This document shows, in pieces, positions 1-7,870 of a stretch of DNA of 15,053 nt (positions are counted from its first letter, which is position 1; every line of letters starts with the position of its first letter). The translations under genes and the position numbers were made by a program. The notes below the pieces were generated by a model. That model saw only the letters and a program-made list of their open reading frames with translations. It ran no database searches and was not told where the DNA came from. Source of the DNA: Gammaproteobacteria bacterium (GTDB taxonomy: Bacteria > Pseudomonadota > Gammaproteobacteria > Steroidobacterales > Steroidobacteraceae); NCBI GenBank assembly GCA_003156695.1, contig PMHN01000193.1, forward strand, positions 1 through 15,053, read 5' to 3'.

Positions 1-1
1 A

Positions 2-29
2 GCCGGCCAAAGTCACGCCTTTGGCCGGC
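2..29 (-). terminator. Hairpin at left edge, candidate terminator downstream of the pst operon
   Basis: An 11-bp perfect inverted repeat (GCCGGCCAAAG at 2-12 and its complement at 19-29) surrounds a 6-base loop. Read on the minus strand it would end transcripts coming from pstB and the transposase. Position 1 supplies one T after the stem, and any further T tract lies outside the window. On the plus strand no T run follows, so the minus-strand reading is preferred. It could also be a dispersed palindromic repeat. Confidence 0.45.
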
Positions 30-69
30 GGAAACGGAGCTACTGTCCGCCGAAATCGCTTCCAGCGGG

Positions 70-89
70 CTCAACCGGTCGGTGCAACA
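70..89. repeat. IS30 terminal inverted repeat, transposase 3' side
   Basis: CTCAACCGGTCGGTGCAACA matches the reverse complement of 1244-1263 at 17 of 20 positions. The repeat also encodes the last transposase residues (VAPTG) and its TGA stop at 71-73, so coding and end sequence are merged. Confidence 0.8.
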
Positions 90-1219
90 TTTGAGTTGAG
101 TGTATCCGCGGGCGTGGCGAAGCCCAATGTCTTACGGGGTCTGCGGTTCAGCTCAAGCGCCACCCGGTCCAGAACGGCCTGAGAATGCACCGTCAGGTCT
201 GTGCTCTTCGGGAAGTACTGACGCAGCAGGCCGTTGGTATTCTCGTTGCTGCCGCGTTGCCAGGGGCTACTCGGATCGCAGAAGTACACCGCCACGTCGG
301 TGGCGAGAGTGAAGCGCTTGTGGTCGGCCAGCTCCACTCCTCGGTCCCAGGTCAGGGAGCGACGCAGCTGCCTGGGTAGTTTGCGCACTTGACGAGACAG
401 TGCGCTGACCACGCTGTGAGTGTCCTTGCCCGGCACCTTCACCAGCATCAGGTAGCGGGAACGCCGCTCGACCAAAGTGGCGATGTGTGAGTTCTTCGAG
501 CCGGCTAGCAGATCCCCTTCCCAATGACCTGGAACCGCTCGATCCTCCACTTCCGGTGGCCGTTCACTGATGCGTACCGCATCCATGATCTGGGAAGGTG
601 GCACCCGAGTACTGGGCGCCCGAGGCATACGCATGCGGTGCTTGCGGCGCAACTGCTTCACAAGCTCCCGTTTGAGCAGCCCCCGGGCCTGAATGAACAG
701 ACTGCGGTAAATCGTCTCCGGCGACACCCGCATACTGTCATCGCCGGCAAAGCACCTCGCAAGCCATCCGCTGATCTGCTCGGGTGACCAGCGTTGCTGC
801 AGCTTCTGCTGTACCAGCTCTCTTAGCCGTACGTTGCAGGCCAACCGATACGGCTTGGGGCGCCGGGCGCGATGCCACGCACGCTGCTCCGCGCGGCACG
901 CCCGGTAACCTTCTCGGCCACCGTTGCGGCGCAGTTCCCGACTGATGCTCGAAGGGGCACGCCGCAAAGCCCCAGCGATCTCACGCATCGTCGATCCGCT
1001 GGCAATGCCCCGGGAGATCTCCTCGCGCTCGTGCAAATGCAGCGAGCGGATATCGCGCACCCGAGGTCGCGGCGCAAAACCGCCTTGCCTACGCAGAACG
1101 CAAAAAATAGTGGATGGACTCCTACCCAGAGCCCGCCCGATCTCGCTCAGGCTCTCCCCTTGCTTCCAGCGCCGCCATATCTGCCCCTCAAGCTCAGGGG
1201 CTATCTCCCGTCCACTCAT
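71..1219 (-). CDS. IS30-family transposase
   Basis: This 382-residue DDE transposase, the usual IS30 length, would cut and rejoin the ends of its own element. Helix-turn-helix-like segments fall near residues 17-45 and 60-100, matching the family's N-terminal end-binding domain. The catalytic core shows D236 in GHWEGDLL, D292 in TWDRG and E326 in SNENTNG. The D292-E326 pair has the 33-residue spacing typical of IS30, and the FP of RQYFPK follows it. The ATG at 1219 has GGGAGGG at 1226-1232, six bases upstream, which fixes the start. The frame is unbroken and all catalytic residues are present, so the element is probably active or recently active. It may be co-transcribed from the pst operon, because no terminator lies between them. 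Confidence 0.95.
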   Translation of the reverse strand: MSGREIAPELEGQIWRRWKQGESLSEIGRALGRSPSTIFCVLRRQGGFAPRPRVRDIRSLHLHEREEISRGIASGSTMREIAGALRRAPSSISRELRRNGGREGYRACRAEQRAWHRARRPKPYRLACNVRLRELVQQKLQQRWSPEQISGWLARCFAGDDSMRVSPETIYRSLFIQARGLLKRELVKQLRRKHRMRMPRAPSTRVPPSQIMDAVRISERPPEVEDRAVPGHWEGDLLAGSKNSHIATLVERRSRYLMLVKVPGKDTHSVVSALSRQVRKLPRQLRRSLTWDRGVELADHKRFTLATDVAVYFCDPSSPWQRGSNENTNGLLRQYFPKSTDLTVHSQAVLDRVALELNRRPRKTLGFATPADTLNSNVAPTG

Positions 1220-1243
1220 GCCACACCCTCCCGTTACAGATGG

Positions 1244-1263
1244 TGTTGCACTGACCGCTTGAA
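1244..1263. repeat. IS30 terminal inverted repeat, transposase 5' side
   Basis: The minus strand reads TTCAAGCGGTCAGTGCAACA, the partner of 70-89 with three mismatches. It sits 24 bases upstream of the transposase ATG. The repeat can be extended by one more matching base at 1264/69. Confidence 0.8.
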
Positions 1264-1265
1264 CG

Positions 1266-1273
1266 CACCTCCT
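1266..1273 (-). promoter_or_regulatory. Orphan ribosome binding site between pstB and the IS element
   Basis: The minus strand reads AGGAGGTG, a near-perfect Shine-Dalgarno sequence, 18 bases after the pstB stop codon and within two bases of the inferred IS end. No start codon lies at a usable distance: the first GTG, 14 bases on inside the inverted repeat, opens only a five-codon frame. It may be the remnant leader of a gene displaced by the insertion. Confidence 0.4.
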
Positions 1274-1291
1274 GCGATTTTGGCCAATGGA

Positions 1292-2212
1292 CTAGCCGAA
1301 TCGCCCGGTGATGTAGTCCTCGGTGAGCCGGTGGCGCGGGTTGGTAAACACCCGATCGGTCTCGCCGACCTCGATGAGCTCGCCGAGGTGGAAGTACGCG
1401 GTGCGCTGCGAGACACGCGCGGCCTGCTGCATGGAGTGCGTGACGATAACGATCGCATAAGACTCGCGCAGTTCGTCGATGAGATCCTCGATGCGGGCGG
1501 TCGCGACCGGATCCAGCGCCGAGCACGGCTCGTCCATGAGGATGACCTCCGGCTGCACGGCGATGGTGCGCGCGATACACAGCCGCTGCTGCTGCCCGCC
1601 GGATAAGCCGGTGCCGGGGGTCGTCAGCCGGTCCTTCACCTCGTCCCACAGCCCCGCGCGCTGCAGGCTCGTGCACACGATGTCATCCAGCTGCGAGCGG
1701 CTGCGCGACATGCCATGGATGCGCGGCCCATAGGCCACGTTGTCGTAGATCGACTTCGGAAACGGGTTGGGCTTCTGGAACACCATGCCGATGCGCGCGC
1801 GCAGCTGCGCGGCGTCCTGGGATGGGTCCTGGATGTCCTGGCCGTCCAAGAGGATGGTGCCGCTGACGCGCGCACCCGCGATAGTGTCGTTCATACGATT
1901 CAGACAACGCAGGAACGTCGATTTACCGCACCCCGAAGGACCGATCATAGCCAGTACCTGGCGCCGGCCGACATCGAGGGTCACACCCTTCAGCGCCTCC
2001 TTGGCGCCGTAGAAGACGCTGACGTTGCGGCAGGAAAACACCGGGTCCACGACCGCGGGCTCGGGCACGGCCGGCGCAGGCACGCGGCCGCTCGGTTTCA
2101 GGTGACGCAGCACGGCCGCATCGGCGCTGCCGGGGCTCGCGCCCGGCCCCGCCGGCGTCGCGGCGGCGGCTGTTTGCGGATCGCGTGGGCCGGGTGTGCC
2201 TGACTCGCTCAT
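1292..2212 (-). CDS. pstB: Phosphate ABC transporter ATP-binding protein PstB (second, distal copy)
   Basis: This is the cytoplasmic ATPase that powers phosphate import through PstC/PstA. All ABC motifs are intact in the 306 residues: Walker [10 protein letters not shown] at 91-99, Q-loop in VFQKPNPFP around 146, signature LSGGQQQR at 203-210, Walker B VILMDE ending at E228, and switch H259. The C-terminus [10 protein letters not shown] is diagnostic of PstB. About 55 residues rich in Pro, Ala and Gly precede the usual PstB start (family length about 250-260). This is either a real disordered extension or a start called too early, since the ATG at 2212 has no clear ribosome binding site. It lies 11 bases after the upstream pstB and is last in the operon before the IS element. 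Confidence 0.95.
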   Translation of the reverse strand: MSESGTPGPRDPQTAAAATPAGPGASPGSADAAVLRHLKPSGRVPAPAVPEPAVVDPVFSCRNVSVFYGAKEALKGVTLDVGRRQVLAMIGPSGCGKSTFLRCLNRMNDTIAGARVSGTILLDGQDIQDPSQDAAQLRARIGMVFQKPNPFPKSIYDNVAYGPRIHGMSRSRSQLDDIVCTSLQRAGLWDEVKDRLTTPGTGLSGGQQQRLCIARTIAVQPEVILMDEPCSALDPVATARIEDLIDELRESYAIVIVTHSMQQAARVSQRTAYFHLGELIEVGETDRVFTNPRHRLTEDYITGRFG

Positions 2213-2223
2213 GGGTCAGCCGC

Positions 2224-3024
2224 TCAACCGAAGCGCCCGGTGACGTAGTCGTCGGTGCGCCGGTTTTTGGGAGACGTGAAAATCTGTTCCGTGGGTCCGA
2301 TCTCCACCAGCTCCCCCAGGTACATGAAGGCGGTGAAGTTGGACACGCGTGCCGCCTGCTGCAGGTTGTGAGTGACGATGGCGATGCAGTAGCTCTCGCG
2401 CAGACTCTGCAGCGTCTCCTCTACCCGCAGGGTAGATATGGGATCAAGCGCCGCCGTCGGTTCGTCGAAGAGCAGCACCTCCGGACGCAGGGCCAGCGTG
2501 CGTGCAATGCACAGCCGCTGCTGCTGACCGCCCGAAAGACTGCGGCCGTCCTCGTGCAGCTTGTCCTTGACCTCCTCCCACATCGCCCCGGCGCGCAGCG
2601 CCTCCTCGACCCGGTCGGTGAGCTCGCTGCGGGAGATGCGCCGCGACAGCCGCAGCCCGAAAGCCACGTTGTCGAAAATCGACATGGGGAAGGGCGTGGC
2701 CTTCTGGAACACCATGCCAACACGGAATCGCAGACTCGCTGCATCCACGCTCGGCGCGAGGATGTCTTCGCCGTCGAGCAGCACGTCGCCGGTGGCGCGG
2801 TGCCCGGGGTACAGGGCGTAGATGCGGTTGAACACCCGCAGCAGAGTCGACTTGCCGCAACCGGACGGTCCGATGAACGCAGTAATGCGCCGGTCGGGCA
2901 GCGTGAGATTGACGTCCTTGAGCGCCTGCGTCTGGCCGTAATAGAAGTCCAGGTGGCGCACGTCGTACTTCACGACGGTGGCCGCGGGTGCGGCGGTGCC
3001 GGGCTGCAGCTCGGGGGCGTTCAT
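2224..3024 (-). CDS. pstB: Phosphate ABC transporter ATP-binding protein PstB (first, proximal copy)
   Basis: This 266-residue PstB ATPase has the standard family length. Walker [10 protein letters not shown] is at 52-60, the Q-loop Q107 in VFQKATPFP, signature LSGGQQQR at 163-170, Walker B VLLFDE ending at E188, and H219 in VTHN. The C-terminus DDYVTGRFG is PstB-like. The ATG overlaps the pstA stop as TGATG, and AGGGGGG at 3034-3040 lies nine bases upstream. This fixes the start and rules out a longer frame reaching back to 3120 inside pstA. The adjacent second PstB is clearly diverged, so the two may form a heterodimer, act alternately, or serve different conditions; the sequence does not decide. 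Confidence 0.96.
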   Translation of the reverse strand: MNAPELQPGTAAPAATVVKYDVRHLDFYYGQTQALKDVNLTLPDRRITAFIGPSGCGKSTLLRVFNRIYALYPGHRATGDVLLDGEDILAPSVDAASLRFRVGMVFQKATPFPMSIFDNVAFGLRLSRRISRSELTDRVEEALRAGAMWEEVKDKLHEDGRSLSGGQQQRLCIARTLALRPEVLLFDEPTAALDPISTLRVEETLQSLRESYCIAIVTHNLQQAARVSNFTAFMYLGELVEIGPTEQIFTSPKNRRTDDYVTGRFG

Positions 3025-3872
3025 CAGCGCTTGCCCCCCTGGGCCAGCGAGGACACCACCACGCGCGCGGCGACGCTCAGGACGAGGATGCTCAGCGTGA
3101 TCAGCAACGCTCCCGACCACGCCAGCTGTTGCCAGTTTGGATACGGACTCAGCGCGAATTGGAAGATCACCACCGGCAGGTTCGCCATCGGGGCGCCGAG
3201 GTTGCTGCTCCAGAACTGGTTGTTGAGCGCGGTGAACAAGAGCGGCGCCGTCTCGCCACTGATACGGGCGATGGCGAGCAGCAGTCCGGTGACGATGCCG
3301 CTGCGCGCCGCCGGGTAGATGACACTCGTGATGGTGCGCCAGGGGTAAGCGCCCATGGCGGTAGAGGCATCCTTCATACCCTGCGGCACGAGATTCAGCA
3401 TGTCCTCGGTGGTGCGCACGGTCACCGGGATGGCAATGATCGCCAGTGCCACGGCACCCGCGAGCGCCGAAAAGTGCCCCATGCGGACCACGAGCAGCTC
3501 GTATACGAAGAGCCCGATGATGATCGAGGGAGCGGACAGCAGCACATCGTTTACGAAGCGAACCACCATGGAGAGGCGCGAAGTGCGCCCGTACTCCGCC
3601 AGGTAAGTGCCGGCGAGCATCCCCACGGGTCCGCCGATGAGAATCCCGATGAGCGTCATGACGACGCTGCCGTAGATGGCATTCAGCAGCCCGCCGCTGC
3701 TGCCGGGCGGCGGCGTCATGGCGGTGAATACACTCAGCGACATGCCGCCGACCCCGTTCTTGATCAGTGTCCAGAGGATCGCACCGAGAAAGAACAGGCC
3801 GATGGCGGTCGCAAGGCCCGACAGGCTTAAGGCCAGCAGGTTATAGAACGTGCGTAGCGCGCGGCGGCTCAT
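3024..3872 (-). CDS. pstA: Phosphate ABC transporter permease PstA
   Basis: This inner-membrane permease forms the phosphate channel with PstC. The 282 residues are strongly hydrophobic with about six membrane segments: near 15-37, 66-90, 108-128, 134-152, 190-215 and 250-275. The cytoplasmic coupling (EAA) loop is [20 protein letters not shown] at 168-187, followed by [13 protein letters not shown], the conserved PstA segment contacting PstB. Its ATG overlaps the pstC stop by four bases (ATGA), and its own stop shares a base with the proximal pstB start, so the three are likely translationally coupled. No clear ribosome binding site precedes it, consistent with reinitiation from pstC. Confidence 0.96.
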   Translation of the reverse strand: MSRRALRTFYNLLALSLSGLATAIGLFFLGAILWTLIKNGVGGMSLSVFTAMTPPPGSSGGLLNAIYGSVVMTLIGILIGGPVGMLAGTYLAEYGRTSRLSMVVRFVNDVLLSAPSIIIGLFVYELLVVRMGHFSALAGAVALAIIAIPVTVRTTEDMLNLVPQGMKDASTAMGAYPWRTITSVIYPAARSGIVTGLLLAIARISGETAPLLFTALNNQFWSSNLGAPMANLPVVIFQFALSPYPNWQQLAWSGALLITLSILVLSVAARVVVSSLAQGGKR

Positions 3873-4837
3873 ACGGACGATAGCGCGCGACGGTCAAGCC
3901 GCAGGAGCATAAAGCGCGCGGCCGCGATGACCGTGAAGGTGATGAGGAACAGCAGCGCCCCGAGTGCAATGAGCGAGGACGTGTACAGATCCCCCACCGC
4001 CTCTGCGAACTCGTTGGCAATGGAGGCCGAAATGGTGGTGCCGGGGGCGAGGAGTGAGGAACTGATGCGGTGTGCGTTGCCGATAACGAACGTCACCGCC
4101 ATGGTTTCGCCGAGTGCTCGTCCCAAACCCAGCATGATGCCGCCGATCATCCCGGTGCGTGAGTAGGGCACCACGACCTGCCAGATGACCTCCCAGGTGG
4201 TGGCCCCGAGTCCGTAGCCGGACTCCTTGAGCACGTCCGGCACCGTTTCAAACACATCGCGCATGACCGCCGATACGAACGGGATAACCATGATCGCGAG
4301 CACCAGGCCCGCGGTCAGTATGCCAATTCCGTACGGCGGGCCCTGAAACAACTTGCCGACGAAGGGCAACGGACCCAGGGCATCGATCAGCCATGGCTGC
4401 ACGTGCCGCTGCAGGATCGGGGCGAGCACGAACAGGCCCCAGATACCGAAAATGATGCTCGGGACCGCCGCCAGGAGCTCGATCGCGATCCCAACCGGGC
4501 GCTTCAGCCACACCGGCGCAAGTTCCGTGAGAAAGATGGCGATGCCGAGACTTACAGGAATCGCCAGCAGCAGCGCCAGGAACGAGGTGACGAGTGTGCC
4601 GAATATCGGGGCCAGCGCGCCGTACTCGTCGGTCACCGGGTTCCAGATCTCGCGCGTGAGGAAAGCGAACTTGAAGTGCGCGAACGCCGGCCAGGATCCC
4701 ACCGCCAGCGAGAAGGCGACGCCGCCGAGGAGCAGCAGCACCAGCAGCGCCGCGGCGAACGTGGCGCCCCGGAACATCCGCTCACGCAGCCGCTGGCCCG
4801 CGGCCTGCGCGGGATCTATGGCGGGGACTGGATTCAT
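3869..4837 (-). CDS. pstC: Phosphate ABC transporter permease PstC
   Basis: PstC is the second permease of the phosphate importer. The protein has 322 residues from the ATG at 4837, close to the usual length of about 320. Membrane segments are visible near 25-47, 77-104, 120-140, 170-192, 228-252 and 288-310. The coupling loop is [20 protein letters not shown] at 205-224, followed by [20 protein letters not shown], a PstC hallmark. A TTG at 4849, four codons upstream with GGTGA just before it, is an alternative start giving 326 residues. The gene lies 161 bases after pstS and overlaps pstA by four bases. That spacing suggests pstS can be expressed at a higher level than the membrane components. 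Confidence 0.95.
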   Translation of the reverse strand: MNPVPAIDPAQAAGQRLRERMFRGATFAAALLVLLLLGGVAFSLAVGSWPAFAHFKFAFLTREIWNPVTDEYGALAPIFGTLVTSFLALLLAIPVSLGIAIFLTELAPVWLKRPVGIAIELLAAVPSIIFGIWGLFVLAPILQRHVQPWLIDALGPLPFVGKLFQGPPYGIGILTAGLVLAIMVIPFVSAVMRDVFETVPDVLKESGYGLGATTWEVIWQVVVPYSRTGMIGGIMLGLGRALGETMAVTFVIGNAHRISSSLLAPGTTISASIANEFAEAVGDLYTSSLIALGALLFLITFTVIAAARFMLLRLDRRALSSV

Positions 4838-4998
4838 CGCGGACGGCAACCTGTCACCAGTGGCCTATCTTAATGTGTCCACATAATCGCAAGCGGCGGC
4901 GGCCTCCGCGCTCAAGCCGCAGCCAACGCCGGCGTGGCAAGCGCACACAGCCGCGCGGCGCGCCCGCACGCCATGCGGTACGCGCCTACCTAAGCAGG
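4838..4998 (-). other. pstS-pstC intergenic region
   Basis: These 161 bases are the longest gap inside the pst operon. They are GC-rich and contain loose inverted repeats, for example GGCGTG at 4931-4936 with its complement at 4967-4972, and the palindrome CCGCGCGG at 4951-4958. Near pstC there is a short AT-richer palindrome, TGTGTCCACA. No coding sequence or T-tailed terminator is visible. It could hold an RNA processing or attenuation element that keeps pstS mRNA abundant, but the sequence gives no direct proof. Confidence 0.3.
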
Positions 4999-6018
4999 TT
5001 ACTTGATTTCGGCTTTCCAGGTTGCCCGCACCAGCTTGATCAGGCTGTCCGGCAGCGGCACGTAGTCCAGGTCCGCGGCCATCTTGCCGCCGTTCTTGTA
5101 GGCCCAGTCAAAGAACTTCAGCGCCGTCGCCGTCGCCGCCGGATCCGGCGGTGTGCTGTACAGGAGGATGAAGCTCGCGCCGGTGATCGGCCAGCTCTTC
5201 GCGCCTGGCTGGTTGGTGAGGATCAGATGGTAGCCCGGCGCGTGCGCCCAGTCGGCGTTCGCGGCAGCCGCCTGGAAACTCTCCGCGTTCGGGGCGACCG
5301 CGTTGCCGGCCGCGTTGACCAGATCCACGTACGCCATCTTGTTCTGCTTGGCGTAGGCATACTCCACGTAGCCTATGGCGCCGTCTGTCTGCGCCGTCAT
5401 GTTGGCGACGCCCTCGTTGCCCTTGGCGCCGATGCCCACCGGCCACTGCACCGAGGTGTTAGCGCCGATGGTGCTAAGAAATTTCGGATAGGCGCTCGAG
5501 AGGTAGTTGGAGAACAGGAAGTTCGTTCCGGAGCCGTCCGAGCGATACACGGGCGCGATGGCCGTCGCCGGCAGCGCCAGCTTCGGGTTGGCCTTGCGGA
5601 TGCGTGAATCGTTCCACTTGGTGATCTCGCCCAGGTAGATGGCAGCGACCGTCGCCCCATCGAGCACCATCTGGCCGCCCGATACGCCCTTGACGTTCAC
5701 CACCGGTACGACCCCGCCGATGATCATCGGGAACTGCACCAGGCCCGCCTGCTGCAGGTCCTTTGCCTCGAGCGGCATGTCGGACGCGCCGAACGTGACG
5801 GTCTTCGCCTTGATCTGCTTGATACCGCCGCCCGAGCCGATGGACTGATAGTTAAGGCCAACGCCCGTCTGCTGCTTGTAGGCGTCAGCCCACTTGGAAT
5901 AGACCGGATAGGGAAATGTCGCGCCCGCGCCGGAAATGTCGATGGCGTGCGCGGAGCCGGCGAACGCGACTGCGCCCACCGCCGTCAAGAGCATCCGCTT
6001 CGCACTCAATACGTTCAT
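4999..6018 (-). CDS. pstS: Periplasmic phosphate-binding protein PstS
   Basis: PstS captures phosphate in the periplasm and delivers it to PstC/PstA. The 339 residues begin with a clear signal peptide (MNVLSAKRMLLTAVG...AHA), with cleavage expected after residue 25. The mature protein starts IDISGAGATFPYPVYSKW. Phosphate-contact motifs are GAGATFP at 30-36, GSGGGIKQI at 61-69, GASDMPL at 77-83 and RSDGSGTNFLF at 159-169. The start at 6018 is set by the signal peptide and by AGGAG at 6026-6030 at good spacing. The frame stays open upstream to 6198, but that part covers the promoter and its sequence is not protein-like. A triple PhoB box lies 52-80 bases upstream, so strong induction by phosphate starvation is expected. 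Confidence 0.97.
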   Translation of the reverse strand: MNVLSAKRMLLTAVGAVAFAGSAHAIDISGAGATFPYPVYSKWADAYKQQTGVGLNYQSIGSGGGIKQIKAKTVTFGASDMPLEAKDLQQAGLVQFPMIIGGVVPVVNVKGVSGGQMVLDGATVAAIYLGEITKWNDSRIRKANPKLALPATAIAPVYRSDGSGTNFLFSNYLSSAYPKFLSTIGANTSVQWPVGIGAKGNEGVANMTAQTDGAIGYVEYAYAKQNKMAYVDLVNAAGNAVAPNAESFQAAAANADWAHAPGYHLILTNQPGAKSWPITGASFILLYSTPPDPAATATALKFFDWAYKNGGKMAADLDYVPLPDSLIKLVRATWKAEIK

Positions 6019-6039
6019 GATTCCACTCCTGGGTCCTTG

Positions 6040-6046
6040 ATTATTC
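6040..6046 (-). promoter_or_regulatory. Candidate -10 region of the pstS promoter
   Basis: GAATAAT on the minus strand is the most AT-rich hexamer region between the PhoB box and the pstS start. Its distance from the box is longer than in the Escherichia coli pstS promoter, so the assignment is tentative. Confidence 0.3.
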
Positions 6047-6069
6047 GCAGCGCGGGTCGCGCGCATTAG

Positions 6070-6098
6070 ATGACAATGATATGACGGTCTCATGACAG
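6070..6098 (-). promoter_or_regulatory. PhoB box upstream of pstS (three direct repeats)
   Basis: On the minus strand the heptamers CTGTCAT (6092-6098), CCGTCAT (6081-6087) and TTGTCAT (6070-6076) recur with an exact 11-base period. This is the arrangement of the Pho box consensus, CTGTCAT-AWAW-CTGTCAY. Each adjacent pair matches 15 of 18 consensus positions. The site lies directly upstream of pstS, and phoB is encoded in the same window. Confidence 0.88.
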
Positions 6099-6186
6099 CG
6101 ATCGCCGGTGGCAGCGGCCACCTCCTTGTGACCGCCTCGCACAGTGTTGCTGCGCGACTTTGCACGCGCGTGACACCACGCTGAGC

Positions 6187-6216
6187 TTGCCCGCGCACAA
6201 GGCGTGGCCGTATAAA
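6187..6216 (+). promoter_or_regulatory. Candidate sigma-70 promoter for dapE
   Basis: TTGCCC at 6187-6192 and TATAAA at 6211-6216 are separated by 18 bases and end 33 bases before the dapE ATG. This fits a housekeeping promoter diverging from the pstS promoter. It is called by consensus only. Confidence 0.4.
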
Positions 6217-6248
6217 CGCAAACCCTTAAAGGCTGATGCCGCTCGCCG

Positions 6249-7376
6249 ATGTCACAAACCCTTGAATTGACTCAAGCTCTACTCGCACGACCGTCTGTGA
6301 CGCCGGCTGACGGGGGCTGCCAGCAGCTCATCGCCGAGCACCTCGGCAAGGCCGGCTTTGCCATCGAATCGTTGCCGTTCGGCGAGGTCGCCAACCTGTG
6401 GGCACGGCGTGGCCAGGAGGGGCCCGTGTTCTGCTTCGCCGGCCACACGGATGTGGTCCCCGCGGGCCCACGCGATGAATGGCACAGCGATCCCTTCAAG
6501 CCGGAAATTCGCGACGGGTTCCTTTACGGCCGCGGCGCCGCGGACATGAAGAGCGGACTCGCGGCACAGGTCACGGCGGCTCTCGAGTTCGTGCAGGCGC
6601 ACCCGGGTCACCGAGGGTCCATCGCGTTTCTCATCACCAGTGACGAGGAAGGTCCGTCGACCGATGGCACGCGACGGGTCGTGGAGGTGCTGCGCGCACG
6701 CGGCGAGCGCATCGACTGGTGCGTCGTCGGCGAACCCTCGAGCGAAGCCGCCATTGGCGATACCATCAAGGTGGGGCGCCGCGGCTCCCTAAGCGGCCGG
6801 CTCACCGTGCACGGCGTGCAGGGACACGTTGCGTATCCGCAGCTCGCCGAGAATCCGGTACACACACTTGCCCCGGCGCTCGCCGAGCTCGCCGCGCGTG
6901 AGTGGGACCAGGGCACCGAGCATTTCCAGCCGACGACCTTTCAGGTTTCCAACATCGCCGCCGGCACCGGCGCGCCGAATGTCATTCCGGGCGAGCTCAA
7001 GGCGCGTTTCAACCTGCGTTACTCGCCGGTGCAGACACTGGCGAAGCTCAAAGCCACCGTCGAAGACATCCTGCGCCGGCACCAGGTGCGCTACAGCCTG
7101 GAGTGGTACGTGTCCGGGGAGCCTTTCTATACGCCCCCGGGGCAGCTGTGCCGCGCGGTGGGCAATGCGGTGGCGGAAGTCACCGGCGCGCAGCCGAAGC
7201 TCTCCACCGGGGGCGGCACATCCGACGGGCGCTTTATCGCCCCGCTGGGCGCGCAGATCGTGGAACTGGGCGTGGTCAGCGCCACCATCCACAAAGTCGA
7301 CGAATGCGTACGCGTCGCCGACCTCGACGCCCTGCATCGCATGTACGTCAACGTGCTGCGGCGGCTTCTCGTCTGA
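6249..7376 (+). CDS. dapE: Succinyl-diaminopimelate desuccinylase DapE
   Basis: DapE hydrolyses N-succinyl-LL-2,6-diaminopimelate to LL-diaminopimelate and succinate, a step toward lysine and peptidoglycan precursors. The 375 residues match the family length and belong to the M20 di-zinc peptidases. The expected metal ligands are at the expected places: H66 (in [10 protein letters not shown]), D99 ([10 protein letters not shown]), E134, E162 (GEPS) and H348 (IHKVDECV), with E133 as the catalytic base. The motif [11 protein letters not shown] at 319-329 and the dimerization-domain GHVAYP also fit. This is the only plus-strand gene here. It diverges from pstS and overlaps dsbB tail-to-tail, so it interrupts the phosphate locus without an evident functional link. 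The ribosome binding site is weak. Confidence 0.97.
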   Translation: MSQTLELTQALLARPSVTPADGGCQQLIAEHLGKAGFAIESLPFGEVANLWARRGQEGPVFCFAGHTDVVPAGPRDEWHSDPFKPEIRDGFLYGRGAADMKSGLAAQVTAALEFVQAHPGHRGSIAFLITSDEEGPSTDGTRRVVEVLRARGERIDWCVVGEPSSEAAIGDTIKVGRRGSLSGRLTVHGVQGHVAYPQLAENPVHTLAPALAELAAREWDQGTEHFQPTTFQVSNIAAGTGAPNVIPGELKARFNLRYSPVQTLAKLKATVEDILRRHQVRYSLEWYVSGEPFYTPPGQLCRAVGNAVAEVTGAQPKLSTGGGTSDGRFIAPLGAQIVELGVVSATIHKVDECVRVADLDALHRMYVNVLRRLLV

Positions 7377-7848
7377 GGTTGCCGAGCACGCCGGCGGCGC
7401 CGAGGGCCAGTGCCCACAGGCCAACCCAGGCCGGCATGGTGAGACCCAGGAACCGCCAGTTGACCGCACTGCACTCGCCGCTGCCGGTGAGCACCTTGCG
7501 GATCAGCTGCCACACCGGCATGAACTTCATCAGCACGGCCAGCGGCGCGCCGCACGACGGAATGGCACCGGGGGGCAGGCTCTGCACATACAGGTGGCGC
7601 GCCGCGACCCCCAGCGTCGCGAGCGCCGCAAGACCGATGAGCGTGGCGTACACGTAGCGGCCGCCACCGTGCGCGTCATGCAGCGCGGCGGCGAGAAACG
7701 CCAGCCCCACGAGCGCCACGCCGATGCGCTGGAAGATGCACAGCGGGCACGGCTCCAGCCCCAGGTAAAATTGCGAATACAGCGCGTAAGCGAGCAGCGC
7801 CGCGCACGCGGCGAACCCCCCGGCATTGATCAGACGCCGCTCGGACAC
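7348..7848 (-). CDS. dsbB: Disulfide bond formation protein DsbB
   Basis: DsbB is an inner-membrane enzyme that reoxidizes DsbA and passes electrons to quinone. From the GTG at 7848 it has 166 residues and four hydrophobic segments (about 8-28, 42-58, 65-84, 138-157). The two redox pairs are present: C34-C37 in EPCPLC, and C99 with C126 in the periplasmic loop (PSCG and [10 protein letters not shown]). The FLGLTMPAW segment after C126 is typical of DsbB, and R41 matches the quinone-site arginine. A GTG at 7911 would add 21 residues overlapping phoU. The start is uncertain because neither has a clear ribosome binding site. It begins 22 bases after phoU and probably shares its transcript. Its end overlaps dapE by 29 bases. 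Confidence 0.93.
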   Translation of the reverse strand: MSERRLINAGGFAACAALLAYALYSQFYLGLEPCPLCIFQRIGVALVGLAFLAAALHDAHGGGRYVYATLIGLAALATLGVAARHLYVQSLPPGAIPSCGAPLAVLMKFMPVWQLIRKVLTGSGECSAVNWRFLGLTMPAWVGLWALALGAAGVLGNLRREAAAAR

Positions 7849-7870
7849 GTGGCGAGTGCTTAAGAGCGCG

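Larger units (their letters stand above)
69..1264 (-). mobile_element. IS30-family insertion sequence, apparently intact
   Basis: A full-length IS30-type transposase gene is enclosed by imperfect terminal inverted repeats of about 21 bp (18 matching), giving an element of about 1.2 kb. It lies in the same orientation as the pst operon and begins 28 bases after the pstB stop codon. No 2-3 bp target duplication is obvious at the ends I chose (the flanks CGG and GCA differ). That may mean an end is misplaced by a few bases, the insertion is old, or flanking DNA was deleted. The exact ends are inferred from the repeats alone. Confidence 0.85.

Noticed and set aside
2185..3318. Long plus-strand open frame opposite pstB and pstA
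   Set aside because: It lies antisense to clearly conserved genes and is an effect of high GC codon use; its translation is low-complexity and shows no recognizable domain.
4851..4857. CTGTCAC on the plus strand as a PhoB half-site
   Set aside because: There is no second copy 11 bases away, and it points away from pstC.
6107..6122. GGTGGC/GCCACC hairpin between pstS and dapE as a terminator
   Set aside because: The stem is only 6 bp with no T tract, and it lies between divergent promoters where no transcript needs ending.
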